From an uncultured Eubacteriales bacterium (GTDB lineage: Bacteria > Bacillota > Clostridia > Christensenellales > Christensenellaceae), in assembly GCA_900545085.1 (NCBI GenBank), contig UQXU01000022.1:1-22482 (forward strand): DNA of 22,482 bases. The letters run 5' to 3'. Below the pieces are notes generated by a model. The model did no database searches. It saw only the letters and a list, made by a program, of their open reading frames with translations, and was not told the DNA's origin. Below are positions 16,114 through 22,482 of this stretch, piece by piece. The translations under genes were made by a program, and so were the position numbers. Numbering within the stretch: the first letter of the stretch is position 1; each line of letters starts with the position of its first letter.

Positions 16114-16851
16114 TCAAAGAACCATGCCGCCGTCAACCGGGATAACCGTACCCGTGACATAAGACGCCGCGTCAGAAGCGAGGAAGCCTACGACCTTCGC
16201 CACATCCTCAGGCTGACCTATACGTCTGAGCGGAATTGTATCCGCCAGCTCCTGAAGCTTCTTCTCAGGAATCGCACGAGTCATCTCCGTGTCTATAGCT
16301 CCCGGAGCAATTGCATTGCAGGTCACTCCTCTTCCGCCGAGCTCCTTTGCCAGGCTCTTAGTAAAGCCTATGAGACCTGCTTTAGCAGCGGCATAATTAG
16401 CCTGTCCTGCATTGCCGTTCATTCCGACAACAGAAGATATGTTTATTATTCTTGCGTCTTTTGCGCGCATCAGCTTTGCGCATGTGTGATGCGCCATGTG
16501 CATAGCGCCTTTCAAGTTCGTATCTATAACTGAATCTATCTCAGACTGCTTCATGCGCATAAAAAGCATATCTCTGGTTATGCCAGCGTTGTTGACGAGC
16601 ACATTTACTCCGCCGAAATCCTCCAATATATTTTTCACAAGCGCACCGCAAGCCTGAAAATCAGATACGTCGCACTGATAAGCCTTGCACTTTACGCCTA
16701 CAGATTCGGCGTCCGCCTGAGTCTGCTGAGCAGCTTCTGTATTTCCGGCATATACCAGCGCGACGTCAAAGCCGTCGTTCGCCAGCTGGAGCACAATAGC
16801 CCTGCCTATTCCTCTGCTGCCTCCCGTCACTATTGCTACTTTATTACTCAT
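16114..16851 (-). CDS. fabG: 3-oxoacyl-ACP reductase FabG
   Basis: NADPH-dependent short-chain dehydrogenase that reduces 3-oxoacyl-ACP. 245 residues from ATG 16851. It has the nucleotide-binding GGSRGIGRA (10-18), NNAG (87-90), and the catalytic Asn112, Ser140, Tyr153 and Lys157 in NLKG, INISSVVG and ANYAAAKAG. The C-terminus VTGTVIPVDGGMVL is typical. A TTG two codons earlier (16857) is in frame, but the ATG gives the canonical MSNKVAIVTGG start and better spacing from the upstream AAGG. Confidence 0.97.
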   Translation of the reverse strand: MSNKVAIVTGGSRGIGRAIVLQLANDGFDVALVYAGNTEAAQQTQADAESVGVKCKAYQCDVSDFQACGALVKNILEDFGGVNVLVNNAGITRDMLFMRMKQSEIDSVIDTNLKGAMHMAHHTCAKLMRAKDARIINISSVVGMNGNAGQANYAAAKAGLIGFTKSLAKELGGRGVTCNAIAPGAIDTEMTRAIPEKKLQELADTIPLRRIGQPEDVAKVVGFLASDAASYVTGTVIPVDGGMVL

Positions 16852-16857
16852 ATTCAA

Positions 16858-17778
16858 TCAGCCTTCTATACCTAAAGCCGCAAGAGCTTCTTTGAGTGTT
16901 TCATCGTTTTCTGCCCGCGTTACGATTTCCGCTCCGCCTATCTTTTTTATAAGATCGCTGAGCGTCTTTCCCGCGCCGGCCTCCACGAATGTGTCAAATC
17001 CGTCAGACTCCATATTCGCAACAGACTGCGCCCATCTTACAGGGCTGATTATCTGTTTTGCAAGCAGCTCGCGCGGATCTCCGCTGTACGGCTGAGCCGT
17101 CACATTCGAATAAACGGGAATATCAGGCTCGTTAAAAGTAAATCCGTCCAGAAATTTACGGAACTCTGCGCTTGCGTCATTCATAAACGGGCAATGGAAT
17201 CCGCCGCCCACTTTGAGTTTTATAGCGCGTCCCTTTTCTGACTTTACCGCCGCCTCAAATTCCTTCAGCGATTCCGGCGAACCGGCGACTACAGTCTGAC
17301 CGGAGAAGTTATAGTTTACCGGATATACCTGTTCAAATTTAGCCGCAAGCTCTTCCACCTTTTCGGGAGTCATGCGCATAACGGCATACATAGCTCCGGG
17401 ATTTTTTTCGGCGCACGCCTGCATAAGCTTTCCACGCTCTACCGTAATGCGAAACGCATCTTCAAAGCTGAGCATACCGGAAAAAGCAGCCGCGGCAAGC
17501 TCTCCGAGAGAAAAGCCCGCTACGCCATCCGCTTTCACGCCGGCCTCACGCAGAGCCTCTCCCACAGCAAGATCCATAGCGAAAAGACACGGCTGGGTAT
17601 TCTCCGTTATCGCCAAAGTTGCAGCGTCCGATTCCCAGCACTGCGCGAGCGTACCGGGGCGTATGCTCTCCGCCATATCGAAAACAGCTTTAGCAGCGCG
17701 GCTGGATTCATAAAGCTCTTTTCCCATGCCGGGATACTGAGCACCCTGGCCGGAAAATACAATAGCTATTTTACCCAT
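16858..17778 (-). CDS. fabD: Malonyl-CoA:ACP S-malonyltransferase
   Basis: Moves malonyl from CoA to ACP. 306 residues. It has FSGQGAQYPGMGKELY at the N-terminus, nucleophile Ser90 in GFSLGE, Arg115 in ERGKLMQ that binds the malonyl carboxylate, and catalytic His195 in GGGFHCPFM. The start overlaps the fabK stop by 13 bases and has AGGGG upstream, giving tight coupling. Confidence 0.96.
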   Translation of the reverse strand: MGKIAIVFSGQGAQYPGMGKELYESSRAAKAVFDMAESIRPGTLAQCWESDAATLAITENTQPCLFAMDLAVGEALREAGVKADGVAGFSLGELAAAAFSGMLSFEDAFRITVERGKLMQACAEKNPGAMYAVMRMTPEKVEELAAKFEQVYPVNYNFSGQTVVAGSPESLKEFEAAVKSEKGRAIKLKVGGGFHCPFMNDASAEFRKFLDGFTFNEPDIPVYSNVTAQPYSGDPRELLAKQIISPVRWAQSVANMESDGFDTFVEAGAGKTLSDLIKKIGGAEIVTRAENDETLKEALAALGIEG

Positions 17779-18716
17779 TTACTAGCCCCTTTCAGCACTT
17801 CCTCAGCTTCTTCAAACATACGCTTGATTATTACTTCGCACGGAGCCTCGTCCTTCACCATTGCCGCAATTTGTCCGGACATGAAAGAGCCGTTCTCCAG
17901 GTCGCCCTCGCGAGCCGCCATGCGCAAAGAGCCCGCGCCGAACTTCTCTATCTCTTCATTTGAAATATTAGAATCGTATTCCATCGCAAAGAATTTGCGT
18001 GCGAACGGATTTCTAAGCACTCTTACGGGATGCCCCAGGCGTTTGCCCGTGGTCATTGTATCTATATCTTTAGCTTTAAGTATGCGCTGCTTGTAGTTTT
18101 CGTGTATCGTGCATTCCGTAGCTGTGAGAAAACGCGTACCGCACTGCACACCCTGAGCGCCCAGCATAAACGCCGCGGCTATTCCGCGTCCGTCCGCTAT
18201 GCCGCCGGCAGCGAGAACAGGGACGTCAACAACGTCTACAACCTGAGGCACAAGCACCATAGTCGTAAGCTCGCCTACATGCCCGCCGGATTCACCGCCT
18301 TCTGCAATTACGGCAACCGCACCCTGGCGCACAACTCTGCGCGCAATAGCCGTAGAAGGCACCACGGGGACGCATTTTACACCCGCATCGTTCCACGCAG
18401 GCAGATATTTGGACGGCAGACCTGCGCCTGTCGTTACAACTTCTACTTTTTCATCAATTATAACCTGAGCAATATCGTCTGCAAAAGGACTCATGAGCAT
18501 CAGGTTTACGCCGAAGGGCTTGCCATCCACCGCAGCTCTGCACTTTTTAATTTCTTCACGGAGATAATCAGGACCTGCGTTCATCGCGGAGATAATCCCC
18601 AATCCGCCCGCCTTGGAGACAGCGGAAGCGAGGCTTGCGTCCGAGACCCAAGCCATGCCGCCCTGAAAAATGGGATATTCAATCCCAAAAAGTTCACAAA
18701 TAGGTGTCTTAATCAT
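17766..18716 (-). CDS. fabK: Enoyl-ACP reductase II (FMN-dependent) FabK
   Basis: Final reduction step of each elongation cycle. FabK is a TIM-barrel flavoenzyme unrelated to FabI and generally not inhibited by triclosan. 316 residues. It has the N-terminal CELFGIEYPIFQGGMAWVSD, FGVNLMLMSP, AEGGESGGHVGE (FMN phosphate and catalytic region) and AAGGIADGRGIAAAFMLGAQGV. The family also includes nitronate monooxygenases, but the position between acpP and fabD settles the role. The ATG shares one base with the acpP stop (TAATG). Confidence 0.95.
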   Translation of the reverse strand: MIKTPICELFGIEYPIFQGGMAWVSDASLASAVSKAGGLGIISAMNAGPDYLREEIKKCRAAVDGKPFGVNLMLMSPFADDIAQVIIDEKVEVVTTGAGLPSKYLPAWNDAGVKCVPVVPSTAIARRVVRQGAVAVIAEGGESGGHVGELTTMVLVPQVVDVVDVPVLAAGGIADGRGIAAAFMLGAQGVQCGTRFLTATECTIHENYKQRILKAKDIDTMTTGKRLGHPVRVLRNPFARKFFAMEYDSNISNEEIEKFGAGSLRMAAREGDLENGSFMSGQIAAMVKDEAPCEVIIKRMFEEAEEVLKGASKWVK

Positions 18717-18937
18717 TATTTGTTACTCTCGATGAGCTCAACCAGATCGCCAATCTTCTTGATCTCGCCCTGTTCCTCAATCTGAATGTCATACTTTTCT
18801 TCCAGAGACATTACAATCTCTACCATATCGAGAGAGTCGATCTTCAGGCTCTCGATTGTAGTATCCAAAGTGATGTCAGCCGGATCTACGTCAACGAACT
18901 CCGCAATTACTTCCAGAACTGTATCAAGTGTTGTCAT
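18716..18937 (-). CDS. acpP: Acyl carrier protein
   Basis: A small acidic carrier of 73 residues. Ser35 in the DSLDMVE motif is the phosphopantetheine attachment site. Helix I (TLDTVLEVIAEFVDV) and the acidic helix II are as expected. First gene of the operon. A GGAGG ribosome-binding site lies 10 bases before the ATG. High ACP demand fits the presence of two promoters upstream. Confidence 0.97.
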   Translation of the reverse strand: MTTLDTVLEVIAEFVDVDPADITLDTTIESLKIDSLDMVEIVMSLEEKYDIQIEEQGEIKKIGDLVELIESNK

Positions 18938-18972
18938 TGTTGATAATCCTCCGATTTAATATTGTAGTGCTT

Positions 18973-19005
18973 ATTATATTATAACGGCAATGCCGTCAAA
19001 AGCAA
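18973..19005 (-). promoter_or_regulatory. Proximal fab promoter with internal palindrome (possible operator)
   Basis: Two overlapping TATAAT -10 elements lie at 18978-18973 and 18983-18978. A -35 candidate TTGCTT (19005-19000) is 16 bases from the second, and TTGACG (18999-18994) is 15 from the first. The perfect inverted repeat ACGGCA-A-TGCCGT at 18984-18996 occupies the spacer, where a bound protein would block RNA polymerase. The operator role is inferred. Confidence 0.55.
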
Positions 19006-19219
19006 ATACTTTTCTCACAATGCATTAATAAAAATATAACAGAGAAGAAAAGCACGGCGTCCAAAACGCGCCTATGAATAATGTGCAATCACAATGCGCT
19101 GATTATTAATGGCATATTTGCAGCATCTTTATCAACGCAGACCGCACGTCCCAACCCCTAAAATATTGCCGGAATATCACAAAATATCTGTTAAATCCGA
19201 CCGGGCAATCACGCTAGAG

Positions 19220-19248
19220 ATTATATCACTTGCAGTAAATTTTGTCAA
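19220..19248 (-). promoter_or_regulatory. Distal fab promoter, perfect consensus
   Basis: TTGACA (19248-19243), exactly 17 bases, TATAAT (19225-19220) on the minus strand: both hexamers and the spacing match the sigma-A consensus completely. A start near 19213 gives an untranslated stretch of about 275 bases before acpP. Hexamer copies lie on both sides (19204-19209 and 19268-19273). Confidence 0.8.
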
Positions 19249-19350
19249 TTTCATCCCGCAAACACACATTGCCAATCAATTCTTTGGCCTTTCGGCAATA
19301 AATTACGCATTTCGTTTTTACATCGCTGCACAAAGGCCGCAATATAATTA

Positions 19351-19378
19351 ATCCGGCTCGAATAATCCCGCGCCGGAT
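19351..19378 (-). terminator. Weak terminator after the beta-CASP gene
   Basis: The stem ATCCGGC/GCCGGAT (19378-19372 with 19357-19351) begins 16 bases past the stop, but is followed by TAATTATATT rather than a solid T-run. Some read-through toward the fab operon is possible. Confidence 0.5.
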
Positions 19379-19393
19379 ATTGTTTATCTATAC

Positions 19394-20992
19394 TCACAAA
19401 TCTTTCTCGATTTTATCGCAGATGTTGTTCACAGAATCAGCTATTTTCGCTATATCTTTGTTCGCGAAGCCATCGCAGCGTCTGATAAGAGCAGAGAGTC
19501 TCTCAACCGCAGCGATAAGACGCTGATATGCAGGAGCAAACCTGCGCGCCGGAGCTTCCTTCGGCTTGAGCGGCTCTCCGTATTCCGTGCAGACGTTCAG
19601 CGCAAGATCGTATTGTGTGCCCGGGAACGGAGCCACTGTGCTGTAGCCGTACGACTGCGAAAGTTCTGTAGCGAATTTTTCGCAGACTTCATTATCTCCG
19701 TGAACTACAAATACGCGCTCCGGCTTGGGGGTTATATTAGTCAGCCAGCGTATCAGCCCTTCGTGATCCGCATGTCCGCTTATGCCGGAGAGAGTCACTA
19801 TCTCCGATTTTACACTAATCTGCTCTCCGAAAAGTTTAACAGATTCTGCGCCTTCTATTATAGTGCGGCCGAGAGTTCCGACGGCCTGATATCCTACGAA
19901 AAGTATTGTAGATTCTTTTCTCCACAGATTGTGTTTCAAATGATGCCGTATTCTGCCCGCTTCGCACATTCCGCTGGCTGAAATTATGATTTTCGGGTCT
20001 GCGTCAAAGTTTATCGCTTTCGACTCCTCCGCGCTTATCGCCGTGACTAACCCCGGGAAAGTCAGCGGGTTTATTCCGCTTTTTATCAGTTCCATAGCTT
20101 CTTCGTCATAATACCCGCGCACATTTTTATTAAATACCGTCGTCGCCTCGTTTGCAAGAGGGCTGTCTACATATACCTTAAAACCGTCGTGCCCTTTTAT
20201 CAATCCGTCCTGCTTTATCTGTCTCAAAAAATACAGCATTTCTTGAGTTCTTCCTACTGCGAACGACGGAACGACCACATTTCCTCCGCGGTCAAATGTG
20301 CGCTGAATTATTTTAGTAAACTCTCCTACATAATCGGGAACGGGGCCGTGGCTTCTGTCTCCATATGTAGATTCCATTATGACATAATCGGCAGTGTCCA
20401 GATACTGAGGATCTTTTATTATAGGCTGATTCAGATTTCCTATATCTCCCGAGAAGATAAGTTTCTTTTTTACACCGTCCTCCTCGAGAAAAACCTCTAT
20501 AGACGACGACCCGAGCAGATGACCCACGTCGGTAAACTTCACAACCACCCCGGAGAAAAGCGTATACTCTTTGCCGTAATCCATCGGACGCAGCAAAGAT
20601 ATCGCGCCTTCTGCATCCGCAGAATCGTAAAGCGGCTCTACCTCGCCTTTGCCGGAACGCTTACCCTTTCTGGACTTCCATTCAGCTTCAAATTCCTGTA
20701 TATGTGCACTATCTCTCAGCATTATGCTGCACAGATCGCACGTCGCGCCTGTGGCGAATATCTCTCCGCGAAAGCCCCTCTTGTAAAGCAGAGGAAGTAA
20801 TCCGGAATGATCTATGTGAGCGTGCGTGAGAAGTACACAGTCTATGTCCGCCGCGTTTACCCTAAGCTGCTGATCTCTTAGACCCGCACCCTGACGCATA
20901 CCGCAGTCTACCAGTATCTCTTTGCCGCATACGGACAGCTGAAAACAGCTTCCTGTCACCTCATGAGCCGCACCTTGAAATGTAATTTTCAT
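19394..20992 (-). CDS. MBL-fold metallo-hydrolase with beta-CASP domain (putative RNase)
   Basis: A 532-residue member of the metallo-beta-lactamase/beta-CASP group that includes CPSF73/YSH1-like nucleases. Metal ligands: His57, His59, Asp61 and His62 in THAHIDH, His158 in GHLLGSS, and Asp183 in SGDIGN. ESTYGDR (208-214) opens the beta-CASP insertion. SGMCEAGRIRHHL, SGHADHEGL and VVHGDNE form the later beta-CASP and MBL motifs. The C-terminus adds a segment of about 60 residues ending in a helical region. Known relatives process RNA; the cellular target is unknown. It has its own strong promoter and a leader of about 135 bases. The ATG at 20992 has AGAAGGAAA upstream. Confidence 0.92.
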   Translation of the reverse strand: MKITFQGAAHEVTGSCFQLSVCGKEILVDCGMRQGAGLRDQQLRVNAADIDCVLLTHAHIDHSGLLPLLYKRGFRGEIFATGATCDLCSIMLRDSAHIQEFEAEWKSRKGKRSGKGEVEPLYDSADAEGAISLLRPMDYGKEYTLFSGVVVKFTDVGHLLGSSSIEVFLEEDGVKKKLIFSGDIGNLNQPIIKDPQYLDTADYVIMESTYGDRSHGPVPDYVGEFTKIIQRTFDRGGNVVVPSFAVGRTQEMLYFLRQIKQDGLIKGHDGFKVYVDSPLANEATTVFNKNVRGYYDEEAMELIKSGINPLTFPGLVTAISAEESKAINFDADPKIIISASGMCEAGRIRHHLKHNLWRKESTILFVGYQAVGTLGRTIIEGAESVKLFGEQISVKSEIVTLSGISGHADHEGLIRWLTNITPKPERVFVVHGDNEVCEKFATELSQSYGYSTVAPFPGTQYDLALNVCTEYGEPLKPKEAPARRFAPAYQRLIAAVERLSALIRRCDGFANKDIAKIADSVNNICDKIEKDL

Positions 20993-21133
20993 AATTATTT
21001 CCTTCTTAAATTATTATCCTTTTTCTGCCGTTTGTTTCCTGTTTTTGCACGACATTTTCAGCGCTGTTTTTAATCAATATAAACGATAAACTAATCGCGC
21101 TGCAAATATTATTAAACCTTCTCTTACAGCTTT
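20993..21133 (-). other. Long 5' leader of the beta-CASP gene
   Basis: About 135 bases lie between the predicted start and the ATG, with no ORF. The leader contains an inverted repeat CAGCGC (21102-21097) / GCGCTG (21064-21059) separated by an AU-rich stretch that can extend the stem. It matches no riboswitch class I know. Confidence 0.4.
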
Positions 21134-21162
21134 ATTATACATTTTCTATTTGTGATAGTCAA
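21134..21162 (-). promoter_or_regulatory. Promoter of the beta-CASP gene
   Basis: TTGACT (21162-21157), a 17-base spacer and a perfect TATAAT (21139-21134) on the minus strand. It is divergent from the ribU promoter, with about 64 bases between the two -35 elements. Confidence 0.8.
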
Positions 21163-21226
21163 ATCGAGTTATTCTAAACTAACCAAATATTTCCTTAATT
21201 TGTCTTATATTCTTTCGCGGAATATA

Positions 21227-21255
21227 TTGACGAAGCCATATATAAATGATACTAT
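21227..21255 (+). promoter_or_regulatory. Promoter of the FMN riboswitch-ribU transcript
   Basis: TTGACG (21227-21232), a 17-base spacer and TACTAT (21250-21255) on the plus strand. A start near 21262 lies just ahead of the riboswitch. Confidence 0.7.
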
Positions 21256-21273
21256 ATAAGTAACTTAAATAAG

Positions 21274-21390
21274 CGATTCTTCGGGGCAGGGTGAAATTCC
21301 CGATCGGCGGTCACAGTCCGCGAGCCTGTTTCAGGCTGAGATGGTGCAATTCCATCACCGACAGTTATAGTCTGGATGGTAGAAGAAGTC
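21274..21390 (+). ncRNA. FMN riboswitch (RFN element)
   Basis: Conserved RFN blocks occur in order: TTCGGGGCAGGGTGAAATTCCC, split as TTCGGGGCAGG and GTGAAATTCCCGA, then GGCGGT, AGTCCGCGAG, CTGAGATGGTGCAATTCC, ACCGACAGT and TAGTCTGGATGG. The outer P1 stem is formed by GATTCTTC and GAAGAAGTC. Known function: FMN binding turns off riboflavin synthesis or import genes, here by transcription termination at the hairpin that follows. Confidence 0.97.
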
Positions 21391-21429
21391 ATTTTCATTG
21401 CCGTGTTTTTCGCGCGATGTACGTTATGT

Positions 21430-21457
21430 CTCGGAGATTTATTTCCGGGGCTTTTTT
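21430..21457 (+). terminator. Expression-platform terminator of the FMN riboswitch
   Basis: CTCGGA (21430-21435) pairs with TCCGGG (21444-21449), including one G-U pair, and is followed by GC and six T. It lies between the aptamer and the ribU ribosome-binding site, so FMN-bound RNA would end here. Confidence 0.85.
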
Positions 21458-21536
21458 GCGTTCTTCCTCTTCATGTATTTTTGTACGAATCGCATTTTTA
21501 AGAAATATGTCTAAACTTTCAGGAGTGTTATTTCTT

Positions 21537-22109
21537 ATGACCAAATCTATGAACACGAAAAAGCTCATCACTATGGCTATGTTCATCGCCATCTCTATCG
21601 TACTCGTAGCGTTGATTCACTTCCCTATCTTCCCGGCTGTATCCTTCCTCGAATACGACCCGGCCGACATTTCCATTCTCATAGGGACGTTCGCCTTCGG
21701 TCCTTTGGCAGGCTGCATACTGACAATAGTAACCTCTATCATTCAGGGAATAACGGTCAGCGCAGCCAGCGGATTATACGGTATAATAATGCACATAATA
21801 TCCACATGTACTCTCGTACTCGTCGCAGGCAACGTAAAAAAACTGCGTCCCGGCACAGGCTGGACGGTAGTATCTCTCGTCATTGGGTGTCTGGCTATGG
21901 CTGCTGTTATGGGAGTTGCAAATCTGATTATCACTCCGCTGTTTATGGGCGCCCCTGTAGAAGCGGTCAAAGCGCTGCTTTTTCCTGCAATCATTCCTTT
22001 TAATCTTGTGAAGGCAGGCGTAAACTCTGCAGTTGCGTTCGCCATATACAAGCCGCTGTCTCACGCTCTTAACAAAATGAGCGCAAACGCTCAGCCCATA
22101 AAAGCATAA
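21537..22109 (+). CDS. ribU: ECF transporter S component, riboflavin (RibU)
   Basis: Substrate-binding membrane subunit of an energy-coupling-factor importer for riboflavin, about 190 residues with six hydrophobic segments. It contains KLITMAMFIAISIVLV at the first helix, FLEYDPADISILIGTFAFGPLAG (the family EYDPADIP/ILIG block), ITVSAASGLYGIIMHIIST, and helix-ending NLVKAGVNSAVAFAIYKPL, all typical of RibU. The ATG at 21537 follows CAGGAGTG with good spacing. Longer in-frame extensions begin inside the riboswitch and are not credible. The ECF ATPases and EcfT are elsewhere, as is usual for group II transporters. Controlled by the FMN riboswitch directly upstream. Confidence 0.95.
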   Translation: MTKSMNTKKLITMAMFIAISIVLVALIHFPIFPAVSFLEYDPADISILIGTFAFGPLAGCILTIVTSIIQGITVSAASGLYGIIMHIISTCTLVLVAGNVKKLRPGTGWTVVSLVIGCLAMAAVMGVANLIITPLFMGAPVEAVKALLFPAIIPFNLVKAGVNSAVAFAIYKPLSHALNKMSANAQPIKA

Positions 22110-22128
22110 CAGCTAACTCGACTATAAT

Positions 22129-22158
22129 AAAAAACGGACGTATAATACGTCCGTTTTT
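22129..22158. terminator. Bidirectional terminator between ribU and the small right-edge gene
   Basis: The perfect hairpin CGGACGTA (22135-22142) / TACGTCCG (22146-22153) is flanked by A-run and T-run on the two sides, so it can end transcription from either strand. It serves ribU on plus and the small gene on minus. Confidence 0.9.
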
Positions 22159-22180
22159 ATATATACATAACAGTAAAGCT

Positions 22181-22468
22181 TCAATCATCTTCATCTTCTT
22201 TTATGCAGAGCAAAATCTCTTTCAGATAGCTTTCTGCAATGTCATATTTCTGAGCGGCAGATACATCAAACGCAAGCAGATCTAGGACGCTCCCCGGAAG
22301 AGGGAGAGAAACCGACGAATACATCCTAAGCAGGATTTTCGTATAGCTTCGAAAGTCCCTTGCCCTCAGAGCCTCTTTAAGCTTTTCTGTAAAAACATCC
22401 AGCTTTATATTTTGATATTTCAGCTCGCCGGCCAGCTTAGCTGCATCTTCGTTTTTTCCCATTCCCAT
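22181..22468 (-). CDS. Small protein of unknown function (possibly 5'-incomplete)
   Basis: A 95-residue, mainly helical, charged protein ending in an acidic tail (KEDEDD). The middle segment RDFRSYTKILLRMYSSVSLPLP, read as RDFRSYTKILLRMY then SSVSLPLP, is the most distinctive part. I do not recognise the family with confidence. From memory the helix followed by LRMYxSxxxPLP resembles the C-terminal end of type I-B Cas8b1/Cst1 proteins, but this is a weak impression and no CRISPR repeat is in the window. The ATG at 22468 has GAGG eight bases upstream and a second ATG lies at 22462. The frame has no stop between this ATG and the right edge, so the gene may start beyond it. The shared terminator downstream supports a real transcript. 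Confidence 0.6.
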   Translation of the reverse strand: MGMGKNEDAAKLAGELKYQNIKLDVFTEKLKEALRARDFRSYTKILLRMYSSVSLPLPGSVLDLLAFDVSAAQKYDIAESYLKEILLCIKEDEDD

Positions 22469-22482
22469 CCTAAAAACCTCAA

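Larger units (their letters stand above)
18938..19393 (-). other. 456-base non-coding region upstream of the fab operon
   Basis: No convincing gene on either strand. From the acpP side it holds a proximal promoter with a palindrome (18973-19005), about 200 bases without a recognised element, a perfect consensus promoter (19220-19248) and the weak terminator of the beta-CASP gene (19351-19378). The hexamer GGCAAT/ATTGCC occurs five times: 18986-18991, 19165-19170, 19204-19209, 19268-19273 and 19294-19299. No FapR-type site and no FabT-type palindrome was found by eye. A fabH or MarR regulator gene, common at this place in clostridial fab clusters, is not here. Confidence 0.7.

Noticed and set aside
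19081..19110. TGTGATTGCACA in the fab upstream region as a CRP-type site
   Set aside because: The half-sites TGTG and CACA are separated by four bases only, unlike the TGTGA-N6-TCACA pattern, and there is no second evidence for such control.
19109..19351. 80-codon frame on the plus strand in the fab upstream region
   Set aside because: No Shine-Dalgarno sequence, no recognisable domain, and it runs across the perfect minus-strand promoter. It is more likely a chance open frame.
21291..21536. Upstream extension of ribU by 82 codons
   Set aside because: The extension lies inside the FMN riboswitch aptamer and its terminator. The ATG at 21537 has a proper AGGAG site and matches the RibU N-terminus.
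1..22482. CRISPR array, insertion sequence, tRNA or rRNA genes
   Set aside because: I looked for regularly spaced direct repeats, transposase motifs with terminal inverted repeats, and cloverleaf or rRNA signatures, and saw none. A small structured RNA without a familiar motif could still be missed by eye.

Overview
The window looks like chromosomal DNA of a low- to medium-GC anaerobic Firmicute, most likely a member of the Clostridia. The evidence is strong Shine-Dalgarno sites, consensus sigma-A promoters, a tRNA-Trp T-box leader, an FMN (RFN) riboswitch with an ECF riboflavin transporter, FabK as the enoyl-ACP reductase, an acpP-fabK-fabD-fabG-fabF-accB-fabZ-accC-accD-accA cluster, and frequent ATA isoleucine codons. 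Almost every gene lies on the minus strand. Only the riboflavin transporter unit is on the plus strand. No mobile element, CRISPR array, rRNA or tRNA gene was seen.

Layout from left to right. (1) At 1-1238 is the 5' part of trpE, cut by the window edge, with a Trp T-box leader and a promoter buried in the 3' end of the neighbouring gene. (2) At 1216-3129 is a three-gene unit: a NusG domain II protein (EetA-like), a Gx transporter/heptaprenyl-diphosphate synthase component I family protein (EetB-like), and a DMT (EamA) transporter. (3) At 3131-3782 is a single-gene unit for an unrecognised lipoprotein. (4) At 3844-4986 is a LytR-CpsA-Psr (LCP) cell-wall protein. (5) At 5038-9906 is a complete branched-chain amino acid type ABC importer, livJ-livH-livM-livG-livF, with an attenuator-like hairpin after livJ. 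(6) At 10047-19248 is the type II fatty-acid synthesis operon with all four acetyl-CoA carboxylase subunits, ending in a translationally coupled DegV (putative fatty-acid-binding) gene. Its 456-base upstream region holds a perfect consensus promoter, a second promoter containing a palindrome, and a cluster of a repeated hexamer. (7) At 19394-21162 is a beta-CASP metallo-beta-lactamase-fold protein with a long leader. (8) At 21227-22158 is the divergent FMN riboswitch-ribU unit. (9) At 22181-22468 is a small helical protein of unknown function at the right edge.

The fab operon as read makes malonyl-CoA (AccABCD), transfers it to ACP (FabD), condenses it (FabF) and completes the cycle (FabG, FabZ, FabK). 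The initiating enzyme FabH and the MarR-type regulator often found beside such clusters are not in the window. The EetA/EetB-like pair and the riboflavin importer would be compatible with a flavin-based redox function, but no flavinylated lipoprotein, FMN transferase or NADH dehydrogenase is present to support a full pathway here. Most of the window is ordinary core metabolism. The least explained parts are the fab upstream region, the orphan lipoprotein and the small gene at the right edge.
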